A DNA stretch of 64,000 nt from an uncultured Blautia sp. (GCA_900551075.1 URVB01000009.1:1-64000), one strand, 5' to 3'; counted from the stretch's first letter, positions 42,340-51,752 are shown. Translations and numbers: made by a program. The notes: generated by a model from the sequence alone, not told the origin.

Positions 42340-42825
42340 ATGGGAGCAGGATTCAGCCATTTCGATAAAAATGGCAATGCAATTATGGTGGATGTATCCG
42401 GGAAAGAGGCAACTTTTCGGACGGCCGTAGCGTCCGGATATATTCAGGTCGGGAAGGAGATTATGGATGCGGTAACAGCAGGGACTGTTAAGAAAGGCGA
42501 CGTCCTGGGGGTGGCCCGGATAGCGGGGATTATGGGCGTGAAGCGCACTTCGGAGCTGATTCCCATGTGCCATCCACTGCCGATACAGAAGTGTTCGGTT
42601 GATTATGAGATGGACCTGGAGTATAACCGGATTCATGTATTCTGTACAGTGAAGACCGAAGGAAAAACCGGTGTGGAAATGGAAGCCCTGACCGGGGTAC
42701 AGATGACCCTTCTGACCGTTTATGATATGTGTAAGGCAATTGATAAGCACATGGTAATTTCAGAAATTCATCTGGTAGAAAAAACAGGAGGAAAAAGCGG
42801 GGTATTCCGTTTTGAGGATGTATGA
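42340..42825 (+). CDS. moaC: Cyclic pyranopterin monophosphate synthase MoaC
   Basis: 161 aa. Completes, after MoaA, the first step of molybdenum cofactor synthesis (GTP to cPMP). Signature residues: MVDVSGKEATFRTAVASGYI, AGIMGVKRTSELIPMCHPLP, GKTGVEMEALTGVQMTLLTV and YDMCKAIDK. Normal length. Stop overlaps the moaA start. Confidence 0.97.
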   Translation: MGAGFSHFDKNGNAIMVDVSGKEATFRTAVASGYIQVGKEIMDAVTAGTVKKGDVLGVARIAGIMGVKRTSELIPMCHPLPIQKCSVDYEMDLEYNRIHVFCTVKTEGKTGVEMEALTGVQMTLLTVYDMCKAIDKHMVISEIHLVEKTGGKSGVFRFEDV

Positions 42826-43802
42826 TAGATCGTTGTGGAAGAAATATCGATTATCTGCGGATTTCCGTTACAGACCGTTGTAATCTCCGGTGTATATACT
42901 GTATGCCGGAAGAGGGGGTGAAGCTGGTGGAGCGTGCATGGATTTTGCAGGAAGAGGAAATTGTCCGTATCTGCAGGGTTATGGCAGAGCTTGGAATCAG
43001 CAAGATCAAGCTGACAGGCGGTGAGCCGCTGGTGCGTCCCGGAATTTCAGAATTGATAAAGGATATTAAGAAACTGCCGGGGATTCAGAAGGTAACTCTG
43101 ACAACAAACGGAGTGCTCTTAAAGGAGCAGATGCAGGCATTGGCGGAAGCTGGCCTGGATGGACTGAATATCAGTCTGGATACGTTGAGTTCCGAATGCT
43201 ATCAGGAAATTGCCCGGAGGGATTATTTGGAAAAAGCATTGGAGGGAATGCGGGAAGCGCTGCGGTATCCGGAGATATCTGTGAAGGTGAATTGTGTGCC
43301 GCTTGGCACAGAAGCACAGGAGCTGTGGCAGGTTGCCGCCCTGGCAGAAAAGCAGCCGTTGCATGTGCGTTTTATTGAGATGATGCCGGTCGGCTATGGA
43401 AGGGAATTTAGAGGCATGACGGAAACGGAGGTTATCCGCATTTTGGAAAAACGATATGGAGCGCTGATTCCTTATAAGGGGGAGCGGCTTGGCAATGGTC
43501 CCTGCCATTATTATGAAGTCAGTGGATTTCAGGGGAAGATTGGCTTTATCAGTGCCATAAGCCACAAATTTTGTAAGGAGTGCAACCGTATCCGGCTGAC
43601 CTCCCGGGGATACCTCAAAACCTGTCTGCAGTATACTGCAGGGCGGGATTTGTGCGGCATTATCAGGAACGGAGGCACGGATGAGGAGCTGAAGGATGTG
43701 ATTCGGGCTGCATTGGAAGAAAAGCCGGAAGGACATGCCTTTTTGGAAAAAGCCCCGTCGGACGATACAGAGAAGCTCTGTATGTCACAGATTGGCGGTT
43801 GA
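42822..43802 (+). CDS. moaA: GTP 3',8-cyclase MoaA (radical SAM)
   Basis: 326 aa. Radical SAM cluster Cys20, Cys24, Cys27 (DRCNLRCIYCMPEEG), SAM-binding TGGEPLVRPG, and the second cluster in FCKECNRIRLTSRG with YLKTCLQ. The C-terminus ends in the Gly-Gly tail (MSQIGG) needed for activity. Works with MoaC. Confidence 0.97.
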   Translation: MIDRCGRNIDYLRISVTDRCNLRCIYCMPEEGVKLVERAWILQEEEIVRICRVMAELGISKIKLTGGEPLVRPGISELIKDIKKLPGIQKVTLTTNGVLLKEQMQALAEAGLDGLNISLDTLSSECYQEIARRDYLEKALEGMREALRYPEISVKVNCVPLGTEAQELWQVAALAEKQPLHVRFIEMMPVGYGREFRGMTETEVIRILEKRYGALIPYKGERLGNGPCHYYEVSGFQGKIGFISAISHKFCKECNRIRLTSRGYLKTCLQYTAGRDLCGIIRNGGTDEELKDVIRAALEEKPEGHAFLEKAPSDDTEKLCMSQIGG

Positions 43803-43833
43803 AAATAAAAGCTTTGTATATGGAGGCAAGGAA

Positions 43834-44325
43834 ATGAAGAGAGCAGCGATTATTACTTCGAGCGATACAGGCTACTGTGGAAAAAGGGAAGATTTAAGCG
43901 GCCCGGCAATCCGGGAAATTCTTCAGAGGGAGGGATACCAGGTGGTATCTATGGATATTTTGCCGGATGACAGAAGGATGCTGTCAGAGAAAATGGCGGA
44001 GATTGCGGATAACAACAGGGCAGAGTTGATTCTGACAACAGGCGGGACAGGTTTTTCCCAGAGGGATGTGACTCCGGAGGCAACAGAGGATATCATCCAG
44101 CGCAGGGTGCCGGGAATTCCGGAGGCTATGCGTGCCTGCAGTATGGCAATTACAAAGCGCGCTATGCTGAGCCGTGCTACGGCCGGAATTCGGAAAAAAA
44201 CCTTAATTATCAATCTTCCGGGAAGCCCGAAGGCGGTGAGGGAAAGCCTGGAATATATCATTGGTTCTCTGGCACATGGGATTGAAATTCTGACGGGTGA
44301 TGCATCTGACTGTGCCGGGAAGTAA
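43834..44325 (+). CDS. mog: MogA/MoaB-family molybdopterin adenylyltransferase
   Basis: 163 aa. Adenylates molybdopterin (or its homologue role). Motifs: ITSSDTGYCGKREDLSGP, ILPDDRRMLSEKM, LTTGGTGFSQRDVTPEAT and NLPGSPKAVRESL. The ATG at 43834 follows GGAGGCAAGGAA; the frame is open further upstream but overlaps moaA. Confidence 0.94.
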   Translation: MKRAAIITSSDTGYCGKREDLSGPAIREILQREGYQVVSMDILPDDRRMLSEKMAEIADNNRAELILTTGGTGFSQRDVTPEATEDIIQRRVPGIPEAMRACSMAITKRAMLSRATAGIRKKTLIINLPGSPKAVRESLEYIIGSLAHGIEILTGDASDCAGK

Positions 44326-44370
44326 TGCTGTCTGCGGAAAAAAGATTTTGCTATGGAAGGAAAAAGTTTT

Positions 44371-44811
44371 ATGGGAAAAGTAATTGCGGTTTGTATTAGT
44401 GAGGCGAAAGGAACGCAGAAACGAAACGTACATGAGGCGGAATTTATAGAGGATTGGGGAATCAAGAACGATGCACATGCAGGAAAATGGCACCGTCAGG
44501 TGAGTCTCCTGTCATATGATAAGATTGAGAAATTCCGGGCGAGAGGTGCACAGGTGGCAGATGGAGCCTTCGGAGAAAATCTGGTGGTGGAGGGCTTTGA
44601 CTTCGCAAAGCTTCCGGTGGGAACAAAATTCCACTGCAATGATGTAGTGCTGGAGCTGACGCAGATTGGGAAAAAGTGCCACCATGGATGCGGGATATTC
44701 CAGAAGATGGGAGACTGCATCATGCCGAGAGAGGGTGTTTTTACCAGGGTTCTGCATGGCGGTATGATTCATGAAGGCGATGAATTGACTGTGGAGGATA
44801 CGGAAGTATGA
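44371..44811 (+). CDS. MOSC-domain protein
   Basis: 146 aa, a stand-alone MOSC domain (sulfur carrier/molybdenum cofactor related). Visible: VCISEAKGTQKRNVHEAEFI, GIKNDAHAGKWHRQVSLLS, DGAFGENLVVEGFDFAKLPV and a Cys-rich stretch LTQIGKKCHHGCGIFQKMGD ending in PREGVFTRVLHGG. In clostridia such proteins commonly sit in moa clusters. Start at 44371 because AAGGAAA lies before it; ATG at 44353 has no ribosome site. Overlaps the tatD gene by four bases. Confidence 0.9.
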   Translation: MGKVIAVCISEAKGTQKRNVHEAEFIEDWGIKNDAHAGKWHRQVSLLSYDKIEKFRARGAQVADGAFGENLVVEGFDFAKLPVGTKFHCNDVVLELTQIGKKCHHGCGIFQKMGDCIMPREGVFTRVLHGGMIHEGDELTVEDTEV

Positions 44812-45581
44812 TTTTTGAGACTCACGCGCATTATGATGATAAGGCTTTTGATTCAGACAGGGATGCGCTGCTGCTTTCTCTTCAGGAGCACGGTATCGGG
44901 ACGGTTGTGAATGCCTGTGCGTCTGCAGATGGTATGGAAGATACCATTGCGCTTATGGAAAAGTATTCATTTGTATACGGAGCGATTGGTGTTCATCCGG
45001 ATGACGCAGGTCGGATGACGGAGGAAACCCTGGAAAAAATCCGGCATTTTTCCCGCCATGAAAAGGCTGTGGCAATCGGGGAGATCGGACTGGATTATTA
45101 TTGGCATAAAGAAAAAGAAGAACATCGCATTCAGCAGAAAATGTTCCGGGCGCAGATGGAGATTGCGCGGGAAGAAAAGCTGCCTTTTATGATACACAGC
45201 CGGGAGGCGGCAGAGGATACGCTCAAAGTTGTACGCGACTATGTAAAAGGAGGCATGTTCGGAGGCATCATTCACTGCTTTTCCTATGGAAAGGAAATTG
45301 CCCGGGAGTATCTGAATATGGGGCTGTATTTGGGAATCGGCGGAATTGTTACGTTTAAAAATGCAAGAAAACTGAAGGAAGTGGTGGAATATACACCGTT
45401 ATCGCAGATGGTTCTGGAAACGGACAGTCCGTACCTGGCTCCGGAGCCAAATCGCGGTAAACGCAATTCCTCTTTGAACCTGCCGTATGTGGCAGAGGCG
45501 ATCGCAGAATTGAAGGGAGTTGCAGCAGAGGAGGTCATTGCTGTGACTGAGCAGAATGCCGTAAGATTGTTGGGCTTGTAA
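44808..45581 (+). CDS. tatD: TatD-family metal-dependent deoxyribonuclease
   Basis: 257 aa TIM barrel. Metal ligands in ETHAHYDD, GEIGLDYYW, MIHSREA, IIHCFSYG and LETDSPYLAPEP. TatD enzymes are 3'-5' DNA exonucleases or D-aminoacyl hydrolases of the amidohydrolase type. Translationally coupled to the MOSC gene; functional link not obvious. Confidence 0.94.
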   Translation: MIFETHAHYDDKAFDSDRDALLLSLQEHGIGTVVNACASADGMEDTIALMEKYSFVYGAIGVHPDDAGRMTEETLEKIRHFSRHEKAVAIGEIGLDYYWHKEKEEHRIQQKMFRAQMEIAREEKLPFMIHSREAAEDTLKVVRDYVKGGMFGGIIHCFSYGKEIAREYLNMGLYLGIGGIVTFKNARKLKEVVEYTPLSQMVLETDSPYLAPEPNRGKRNSSLNLPYVAEAIAELKGVAAEEVIAVTEQNAVRLLGL

Positions 45582-45593
45582 ATGATGATAAGA

Positions 45594-45640
45594 AAAGAAT
45601 GCTGTCTCATCCATGTAAGATGAGATGGCATTCTTTTTTA
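45594..45640. terminator. Terminator between tatD and the CapA-like gene
   Basis: AAGAATGC..GTCTCATC / GATGAGA..GCATTCTT followed by TTTTTT on the plus strand; A-rich on the other side, so it may work in both directions. Confidence 0.85.
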
Positions 45641-45654
45641 AGAAATCCGGGAGT

Positions 45655-47142
45655 TTAATAGTCTTCGTTGTAGGAATCTTCGGATTCATCGGAACTGTCA
45701 TCTTCATCAGATCCATTTTCATAATCCTCCGATGAATTATAATCATTGGTATCCTCGGAGCCGGATGTACCGGATACCTGCTGTTCCTGGTACTCCCAGG
45801 AATGTATGGACCAGATATCCTCCACGACATTGCCGGAGGTTTTGTCGATCATATTGCCTTCCCAGTCAAATTTAACATTCAGAAGCGTGGTATTTACAGA
45901 AGGTTCTACATTCATGGACATAATTTCTTCGAACCTGGACTTCAGATTAGCCAGGGTGAATTCATCCCCAATCAGGTTGCGTACGCTGTGCTGAGAAGCC
46001 AGCTCTTCCGTATAATCCTCAAGCATATATGCACAGTAAACACCGTTGTCATGATTGTAATGCATGACGAGGGGCTTTACATTCGGGGTAAGAATACGTA
46101 CAGTGGTTTCGCCTTTCAGGACGGATTTTTCAATGGTGAACTGCGCCATACCGCCGAGAAGCTCCGGCAGCTCCTGCTGGGTAGACACGAAATTACCGAG
46201 AGAATAGAAAATTACCATTTCGTGGCCTTCATCATCGGACATTCTGCCGTACGGCTGCAGCACGTGCGGATGTCCTCCGATCACAACATCAACACCCTGC
46301 TGCATGAGAAAGGCTGCCCATTGCTTTTCGTATTCAGAAGGCATCGTTTCGTCTTCATTTCCCCAATGAGCGACAAAGATGACACAGTCACTGATTTCCT
46401 TTGCTTTTTGAATAGAGGAGACTACCTTGTCTTTGTCAAAAATATCGATCATGTATTCTCTGCCTTCCCCGGCACCGGAATTGTTGGTTCCATACGTGTA
46501 GTCCAGAAAGGCAATGGTGATGCCGTTGACGTCCATGGTTTTAATGCTTTCGGCATCCTCCTTTGTTTCATGAATGCCAATCACCGGAACATCCGGATAA
46601 TTGGTGCGCCAGAATTCAAAGGTTTGTTCCATATAATCATAGCCATAGTCATCAATGTGGTTGGTTGCAGCTTCCACAACATCAAAGCCAGCTTTTATGA
46701 TGGCATCTCCCACCTCCGTAGGGGTAGCGAAGGACGGATAAGTGCTGACTGCATCATGGCTGCTGGTGAGGACAGTTTCCTGGTCAATCAGTGCCACGTC
46801 AGCAGCCTGGATTTCATCCAAAACATTCGCATAGACATGGTCGTAATTCCATACACCAGAATCTGTCTGTCCGGATTCATACAGCTTACTGTGATACAGG
46901 TTATCTCCAACTGCAATGACGCTTGCTGTGGATACAACAGGGGTATTGGCCGCGTTTTCTGCTTCTATACGGGCTTTTTCTGCCGCCTTTGCAGCCTCCT
47001 GCGCAGGCTTGCGGATAAGTGCATAATCCATTTGATGAAAGAAAAATATCAGGGCAAGCAGGACGGCAACGGAGCATAGAAAACTGATTCTGGAATTGCT
47101 CTTTTCTTTATAATTCAATGGTATATTTTTATTCTTTTTCAT
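45655..47142 (-). CDS. CapA/PgsA-family metallophosphatase-like membrane protein
   Basis: 495 aa. One N-terminal membrane helix (about 20-38) anchors an extracellular CapA domain: SVIAVGDNLYHSKLYESG, VALIDQETVLT, VVEAATNHIDDYGYD, VIFVAHWGNEDE and VDVVIGGHPHVLQPYG. A basic/Ala helical linker precedes the domain, and the last 40 residues are a strongly acidic Ser/Asp/Glu tail. The family is linked to poly-gamma-glutamate synthesis and to cell-surface polymers, but no cap genes surround it here, so the role is open. Confidence 0.9.
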   Translation of the reverse strand: MKKNKNIPLNYKEKSNSRISFLCSVAVLLALIFFFHQMDYALIRKPAQEAAKAAEKARIEAENAANTPVVSTASVIAVGDNLYHSKLYESGQTDSGVWNYDHVYANVLDEIQAADVALIDQETVLTSSHDAVSTYPSFATPTEVGDAIIKAGFDVVEAATNHIDDYGYDYMEQTFEFWRTNYPDVPVIGIHETKEDAESIKTMDVNGITIAFLDYTYGTNNSGAGEGREYMIDIFDKDKVVSSIQKAKEISDCVIFVAHWGNEDETMPSEYEKQWAAFLMQQGVDVVIGGHPHVLQPYGRMSDDEGHEMVIFYSLGNFVSTQQELPELLGGMAQFTIEKSVLKGETTVRILTPNVKPLVMHYNHDNGVYCAYMLEDYTEELASQHSVRNLIGDEFTLANLKSRFEEIMSMNVEPSVNTTLLNVKFDWEGNMIDKTSGNVVEDIWSIHSWEYQEQQVSGTSGSEDTNDYNSSEDYENGSDEDDSSDESEDSYNEDY

Positions 47143-47273
47143 GACGTATCCCTTAGTTCTATAAGTATTTTCATTATATTTATCTATTATAGCAAATCCT
47201 GGGATTCAAAGGAAGAATTTCTTTAAAAAAAGGAACATTCGGTTTATATTCCTGAAAACCTGACAAAAAAACT

Positions 47274-47302
47274 TTGTGCGCCAAATTAAACTGGTGTATA
47301 AT
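47274..47302 (+). promoter_or_regulatory. Promoter of the MarR gene
   Basis: TTGTGC (47274-47279), 17 bases, TATAAT (47297-47302), followed by AAGGAGGGGCC as ribosome site. Confidence 0.65.
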
Positions 47303-47343
47303 AAGAATGACAGAAAAAAGATTTTAGGATAAGGAGGGGCCGT

Positions 47344-47784
47344 ATGAACCATTATGAAGCAATCAATGATGTACTGGTAAATTTATTTAATGAGATTATG
47401 GATATAGAGGAAAAGGCATTGATCACCTCCGAATATAAAGATATTTCCGTGAATGATATGCATATTTTGGAGGCGATCGGCATCCAGGAAAGCCGGAATA
47501 TGTCTGCAGTGGCAAGGGCACTTTCTGTAACAGTGGGTACTTTGACGATTGCAATCAATAATCTTGTAAAAAAGGGCTATGTGGAGCGTGCAAGAAGTGA
47601 GGAGGACAGGAGAGTCGTTTTGATTTCCCTCTCTGCAAAGGGCAGGAAGGCGTATCGTCATCACCAGGAGTTTCATAATAAAATGGTTCTGGCAGTATTA
47701 AAAGACCTGAATGTTAAGGAAACGGAAGCATTGACCAATGCCCTTTTAAAATTACAGAGCTTTTTCCGAAATTATTGCAAGTGA
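47344..47784 (+). CDS. MarR-family regulator (FabT-like)
   Basis: 146 aa winged-helix repressor. DNA-binding helices in NMSAVARALSVTVGTLTIAI and wing YVERARSEEDRRVVLISLS; dimer helices at both ends. The sequence style (TVGTLTIAINNLVKKGYVER) resembles FabT, the fatty acid synthesis repressor, but no fab gene is in the window. Its 3' end overlaps the convergent DUF885 gene by 71 bases. Confidence 0.9.
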   Translation: MNHYEAINDVLVNLFNEIMDIEEKALITSEYKDISVNDMHILEAIGIQESRNMSAVARALSVTVGTLTIAINNLVKKGYVERARSEEDRRVVLISLSAKGRKAYRHHQEFHNKMVLAVLKDLNVKETEALTNALLKLQSFFRNYCK

Positions 47785-49600
47785 CAGGAGGTGCCGCCAG
47801 AAGCGACACCTCCTGTTTTTGCTGTATGGAGAAATCCTGTTTTATGTATTTTTCGAGAATGGGAAATGGGACCGGACCGATTTCCAGGATTTTCTGATGA
47901 AATGCTTTTAGATCAAAAGCTTCTCCCATTTTTTTCTGAAAGGCAATTTTTAAATCCAGGAAATTCAAATATCCCCAGTAATATTTCAGGTAATTGGCAG
48001 GAGCCTCCACAATGTACTGAAAAATTTCTTTTATCACGGATTGCTCCTGTATACCGAAGGCCTGAAGAAATGCGGAGGCCTTTGACTGATCCCAGCCTCT
48101 GTAGTGTATGCCAATATCCAGTAGAGAGTAGATACAGAGATTTACACTTCGGTTCAGCCAGGCAAGCTTCGTGACATCTGAAGCAGCTTCATCCTTTAAA
48201 AGATCAGCGGCATAGGTATATGCGTAGGATTCCACATAGGTTGCCCAGCCTTCTACGTATCCGCTGGAAGTGATGAGATAGCGGATATGACTGGGCCCCT
48301 GATTGCCGAAGAACACAGTTTGGTACAAATGGCCGGGAAAGCCTTCGTGAGCCAGGGTCGTGAATAGGCCTAAATTGGAGGTGCGTCCGGACCGATTGAT
48401 GTAGATGACGTTCGGACTGCCTGTGTCCAGGGGCGGTGTCAGATAAAAGGCGGGACTGAGGTATTCTTCCATAGATTCGTGAACATAGCGGATTTCGTAG
48501 GGGACTTTTTTTAGCTCGGGGAAGTCTGCTGTCATTTTTTGCTGCAGGGTTTCCATGATATTGTCCGGCGTAATGTCCGGAAGGTCAGTTTTACCTGTAA
48601 GTTTGGTGAGAAGGGAAGGCTGTTCTCTGAGCATCAGGTTGATTTCCTTCATATCAGAGGTGAGCTGCCCTAAAAGGCGCTGTTCCATTTTTTTTACAGG
48701 CACATAGGTGCCGACCTGGCTTTGAAGAAGATATTGGTAATACTCACGGCCGCCTTTAAAATGTGCAAGTCCGCGGCTGCTCTTACCTGTTCCCCGCAGT
48801 GCCGAAAGCCCTTCCATTAATTCCTGATAGGCCGGAATGACCTGGCCAAGCAGGATTTTTTTATGCTGTGCAATGAGTTTCTCCTGGTCCTCCCGGGAAA
48901 ATTTACCATAATCAGCAATCTTTTGTTCAAAGATTTCCAGCATATAATTGGAGTCGGGATCCTGGACAAAGGCACTGCACTGTTCCAGAATCCGGTCCAG
49001 GGTAGTATCGCTCATGAAAAGGCCGGCATCGGACTTTTTTTGTTCGAAGGTAAGGATACTCTGGAAATAGGGGCGGATGCCGGAAAGAAGTTTCAGGTAA
49101 TCCGTGATATCCTGGTCCTCGTAAAATGCATATTCTGCCAGCAGGACGGGGAGCTGCGCCTGAATTCCCAGACTGGGGCTGAGCATTTCTTCCAATAAAT
49201 AATTGTCGCCGAGAGACTGCTGTGTGTGGAAGTATAGGAGCATCATGTCAAGAGTGAGCTGGTTATCCCGGGAAAGCTTGGAATAAGAGAAATTCTTCAG
49301 TTTATCCTCATATTTTTGACAGAGCTGATACGTTTCTTCCATATTCATGTCTACGGAACCAAGGCTGGGGGAGGGCCTTTGGATTCCCTGCTTTTCCGGA
49401 GCGGCGAGAGAGTAGTGAAGCGTAAGGGTGCTGCCGGAGACCTCCTTTTGGAAAATATCTTCGGCAAATGCTTTAAATTTTGCATTTTCCGAGAATACAT
49501 GATTGCTGAGATAGCCAATACTAATGCCAAGAAGGAGTGTCAGACATAAGAATGCGGCAATAAAAAGCGGTTTCCGTTTTTTGGAAAGTGATAGGGACAT
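47714..49600 (-). CDS. DUF885-family zinc peptidase, membrane-anchored
   Basis: 628 aa. An N-terminal membrane helix (about 12-33) is followed by the DUF885 domain with the zinc motif HEGFPGH (His418 to His424) and the downstream GYVEGWATYVES glutamate site. Likely an extracellular carboxypeptidase-like enzyme acting on peptides. The family normally ends near GPVPFPILEKYI; here about 40 further residues are encoded antisense to the end of the MarR gene and its terminator. The ATG at 49600 has an AAAGGAACC site. Confidence 0.87.
   Translation of the reverse strand: MSLSLSKKRKPLFIAAFLCLTLLLGISIGYLSNHVFSENAKFKAFAEDIFQKEVSGSTLTLHYSLAAPEKQGIQRPSPSLGSVDMNMEETYQLCQKYEDKLKNFSYSKLSRDNQLTLDMMLLYFHTQQSLGDNYLLEEMLSPSLGIQAQLPVLLAEYAFYEDQDITDYLKLLSGIRPYFQSILTFEQKKSDAGLFMSDTTLDRILEQCSAFVQDPDSNYMLEIFEQKIADYGKFSREDQEKLIAQHKKILLGQVIPAYQELMEGLSALRGTGKSSRGLAHFKGGREYYQYLLQSQVGTYVPVKKMEQRLLGQLTSDMKEINLMLREQPSLLTKLTGKTDLPDITPDNIMETLQQKMTADFPELKKVPYEIRYVHESMEEYLSPAFYLTPPLDTGSPNVIYINRSGRTSNLGLFTTLAHEGFPGHLYQTVFFGNQGPSHIRYLITSSGYVEGWATYVESYAYTYAADLLKDEAASDVTKLAWLNRSVNLCIYSLLDIGIHYRGWDQSKASAFLQAFGIQEQSVIKEIFQYIVEAPANYLKYYWGYLNFLDLKIAFQKKMGEAFDLKAFHQKILEIGPVPFPILEKYIKQDFSIQQKQEVSLLAAPPVTCNNFGKSSVILKGHWSMLPFP
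47784..47820 (+). terminator. Terminator of the MarR gene, inside the DUF885 coding sequence
   Basis: ACAGGAGGTG (47784-47793) pairs with CACCTCCTGT (47807-47816), followed by TTTTT. On the other strand the same bases encode residues near QKQEVSLLAAPPVT of the peptidase. Confidence 0.85.
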
Positions 49601-49704
49601 AGGGTTCCTTTCGGGATGTTGCGGTTTTTACTATTTTATTGGAAAAGTAGGCATTGTATGCTATGCTGGATTAAGAAGCGATAAGCAGGAAAGGGAGGAT
49701 AAGC

Positions 49705-50622
49705 ATGTCAGAAATGTATGATTTGATTATTTTGGGAGCAGGTCCGGCAGGAATCAGTGCTGCCATTTATGCTGCCCGCGCAAAATTGAATACACTGTGG
49801 CTGGAGAAGAAATTTGTAGCCGGAGGGCAGATCACAAATACTTATGAAGTGGATAATTATCCGGGAATGCCGGGAATGAACGGAATGGACTTGGGGGAGG
49901 CTATGGCAGCCCATGCAGAGCGGCTGGGAATTTCTCCCGTGCGTGAAAATGTTATTTCTGTGGAAAATGAAGGAGAAATAAAGGTTATTCGCACAAAGAA
50001 GAAGGAATATCGAACCAGGACAGTTATTTTGGCGTGCGGGGCTGTGCATCGTAAACTCGGAATTCCTGGAGAGGATGAATTGGGCGGAATGGGAGTTTCT
50101 TATTGTGCAACCTGTGATGGGGCGTTTTTTAAGGAACAGACGGCTGTTGTAGTGGGCGGCGGGAATGTTGCGGCAGAGGATGCGGTCTTTCTGGCGCGCA
50201 TCTGCAAAAAGGTCTATGTTGTGCATAGAAGAGATGCTCTACGGGCGGATCAGATTCTGCAGGATCGTTTGTTTTCTTTCGGAAATGTGGAAATGCTATG
50301 GGATAGTGTGTCAGTTGCGATCGAAGGAAAGGAACAGGTGAAGGCATTGCGTATCCGCAATATAAAGTCCGGTGAAGAACGTGTGATTGACGCGGATGGT
50401 GTGTTTATTGCTGTAGGAATTGTTCCAAATACGGAGATTTTCAGGGATTTTGTGCAATTAGACGAAAATGGCTACATTATTGCCGGAGAGGAAGGGATTA
50501 CCAATGTCCCGGGAGTGTTTGCAGCGGGGGATATTCGCACAAAATCACTGCGTCAGGTGGTGACAGCCGTGTCAGATGGCGCCAATGCGGTGGCTTCAGT
50601 TCAAAAATATTTACTGAAATAA
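49705..50622 (+). CDS. trxB: Thioredoxin-disulfide reductase
   Basis: 305 aa flavoenzyme. FAD motif GAGPAG (11-16), redox pair Cys134-Cys137 (SYCATCDGAFF), NADPH motif VVGGGNVAAEDAVFLA, and FAD motif GVFAAGDIR near the C-terminus. Reduces thioredoxin with NADPH; no trxA is adjacent. GGGAGG precedes the ATG. Confidence 0.95.
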   Translation: MSEMYDLIILGAGPAGISAAIYAARAKLNTLWLEKKFVAGGQITNTYEVDNYPGMPGMNGMDLGEAMAAHAERLGISPVRENVISVENEGEIKVIRTKKKEYRTRTVILACGAVHRKLGIPGEDELGGMGVSYCATCDGAFFKEQTAVVVGGGNVAAEDAVFLARICKKVYVVHRRDALRADQILQDRLFSFGNVEMLWDSVSVAIEGKEQVKALRIRNIKSGEERVIDADGVFIAVGIVPNTEIFRDFVQLDENGYIIAGEEGITNVPGVFAAGDIRTKSLRQVVTAVSDGANAVASVQKYLLK

Positions 50623-50691
50623 AAAGGTCCAATTGTGTTTGTGTATGGTAAAAGTGCTGTATTTCCGTGACCTTGCACCATGCTTCAAAAT

Positions 50692-50720
50692 TTGACAAAT
50701 AAGTATTCCTGTGATACTAT
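50692..50720 (+). promoter_or_regulatory. Promoter of the NlpC/P60 gene
   Basis: TTGACA (50692-50697) with TACTAT (50715-50720) at 17 bases, or GATACT at 15 bases. Confidence 0.55.
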
Positions 50721-50793
50721 ACGCAATCATGTAATAACGTGTAACAAAAACGTAATAATTATGGAATAATCTATTTAAGGAGCGTATAGAATC

Positions 50794-51477
50794 ATGAAAA
50801 AGCGAGTTACTGCAATCTTATTGGGGATTTGTATTTGTTCTATGGGAACAGCCGTTGTTTCAGCAGCGGAATTTACCGGCGATGCACAGGAGGATGTGTT
50901 TTCAGACGGGATTTCCGAGGGAAGCTTAAGTGCCATGGCGAACAATCTGGTAGAGCGTACAGAGGAAGAAGCGCAGAGGTATATGGAGGAGAAGGAGGCT
51001 GCCGAAGAGAAAAGAAAAGAAGAGGAAGCCAGAAAAAAGGCGGAGGAGGAACGCCGTAAGGCAAGGGAAGCAAAACGGAAAGCGGAGGAAGCAAAGCGTA
51101 AAGCAGAAGAAGAGCGTAAGGCAAAACGTCAGGAGGTTGTGGATTTCGCTCTGCAGTTTGAAGGAAATCCGTATGTGTATGGCGGTACCAGCCTGACAAA
51201 CGGTGCAGACTGTTCCGGATTTGTCATGTCTGTATTTAAAGAATTTGGATATGAGCTTCCGAGAGTGGCGGCTGCCCAGTGCGAGGCATCTGCCAAAAAG
51301 GATGTCAAAGACATTGAGCCGGGTGATTTGGTATTCTATGGAGATTATGGTATTGATCATGTGGCTTTGTACATTGGGGATGGGAAGATCATTCATGCCA
51401 GCACTTCAGCAACAGGGATTAAAATTTCGGATTTTGCATATCGTGCGCCGGCTGCTGTCGGTACATATCTGAAATAA
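50794..51477 (+). CDS. Secreted NlpC/P60 peptidoglycan endopeptidase with coiled coil
   Basis: 227 aa. Signal peptide (MKKRVTAILLGICICSMGTA, then VVSAAEF), a charged, almost uninterrupted Glu/Lys/Arg/Ala coiled coil (about 55-112), and a C-terminal NlpC/P60 domain with the catalytic triad Cys140 (GADCSGF), His189 (DHVALYIG) and His201 (KIIHAST). Cleaves stem peptides in the cell wall; the coiled coil may control access to the active site. AAGGAGCG ribosome site. Confidence 0.95.
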   Translation: MKKRVTAILLGICICSMGTAVVSAAEFTGDAQEDVFSDGISEGSLSAMANNLVERTEEEAQRYMEEKEAAEEKRKEEEARKKAEEERRKAREAKRKAEEAKRKAEEERKAKRQEVVDFALQFEGNPYVYGGTSLTNGADCSGFVMSVFKEFGYELPRVAAAQCEASAKKDVKDIEPGDLVFYGDYGIDHVALYIGDGKIIHASTSATGIKISDFAYRAPAAVGTYLK

Positions 51478-51555
51478 GGGAGAAAAAGCGGATTTTTAGC
51501 ATATTGCACAAAGTATGTCGAAACGTGTTGAGCGTGTGAATTGTGAGACAAGATT

Positions 51556-51644
51556 TTTTCCACATTTGGGAGGTGTGGAAAACCCTTTAAAATAGAGTTA
51601 TACACAAAGTTATCCACATTATCCACATTAAAAACATGTGGAAG
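51556..51644. other. Cluster of DnaA boxes
   Basis: Two perfect, directly abutting TTATCCACA boxes (51610-51618 and 51619-51627), TTATACACA (51598-51606), TTTTCCACA (51556-51564), its reverse at 51574-51582, and a weaker reversed box near 51636-51644. An AT-rich tract (51645-51830) follows. No dnaA or dnaN lies nearby. Confidence 0.75.
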
Positions 51645-51752
51645 AAGAGATTTACATAAGAATTTTTAAAACAAATGTTTTGGTTAAAAATCATAAATCT
51701 TTAAAAAATGACAAAAAAACAATAAATTCCCTTGACATTTTTAAATTGCAAA

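Noticed and set aside
45802..47079. Plus-strand frame of 425 codons
   Set aside because: It lies fully antisense to the CapA-like gene, has no ribosome site and shows no domain; it is a shadow frame.
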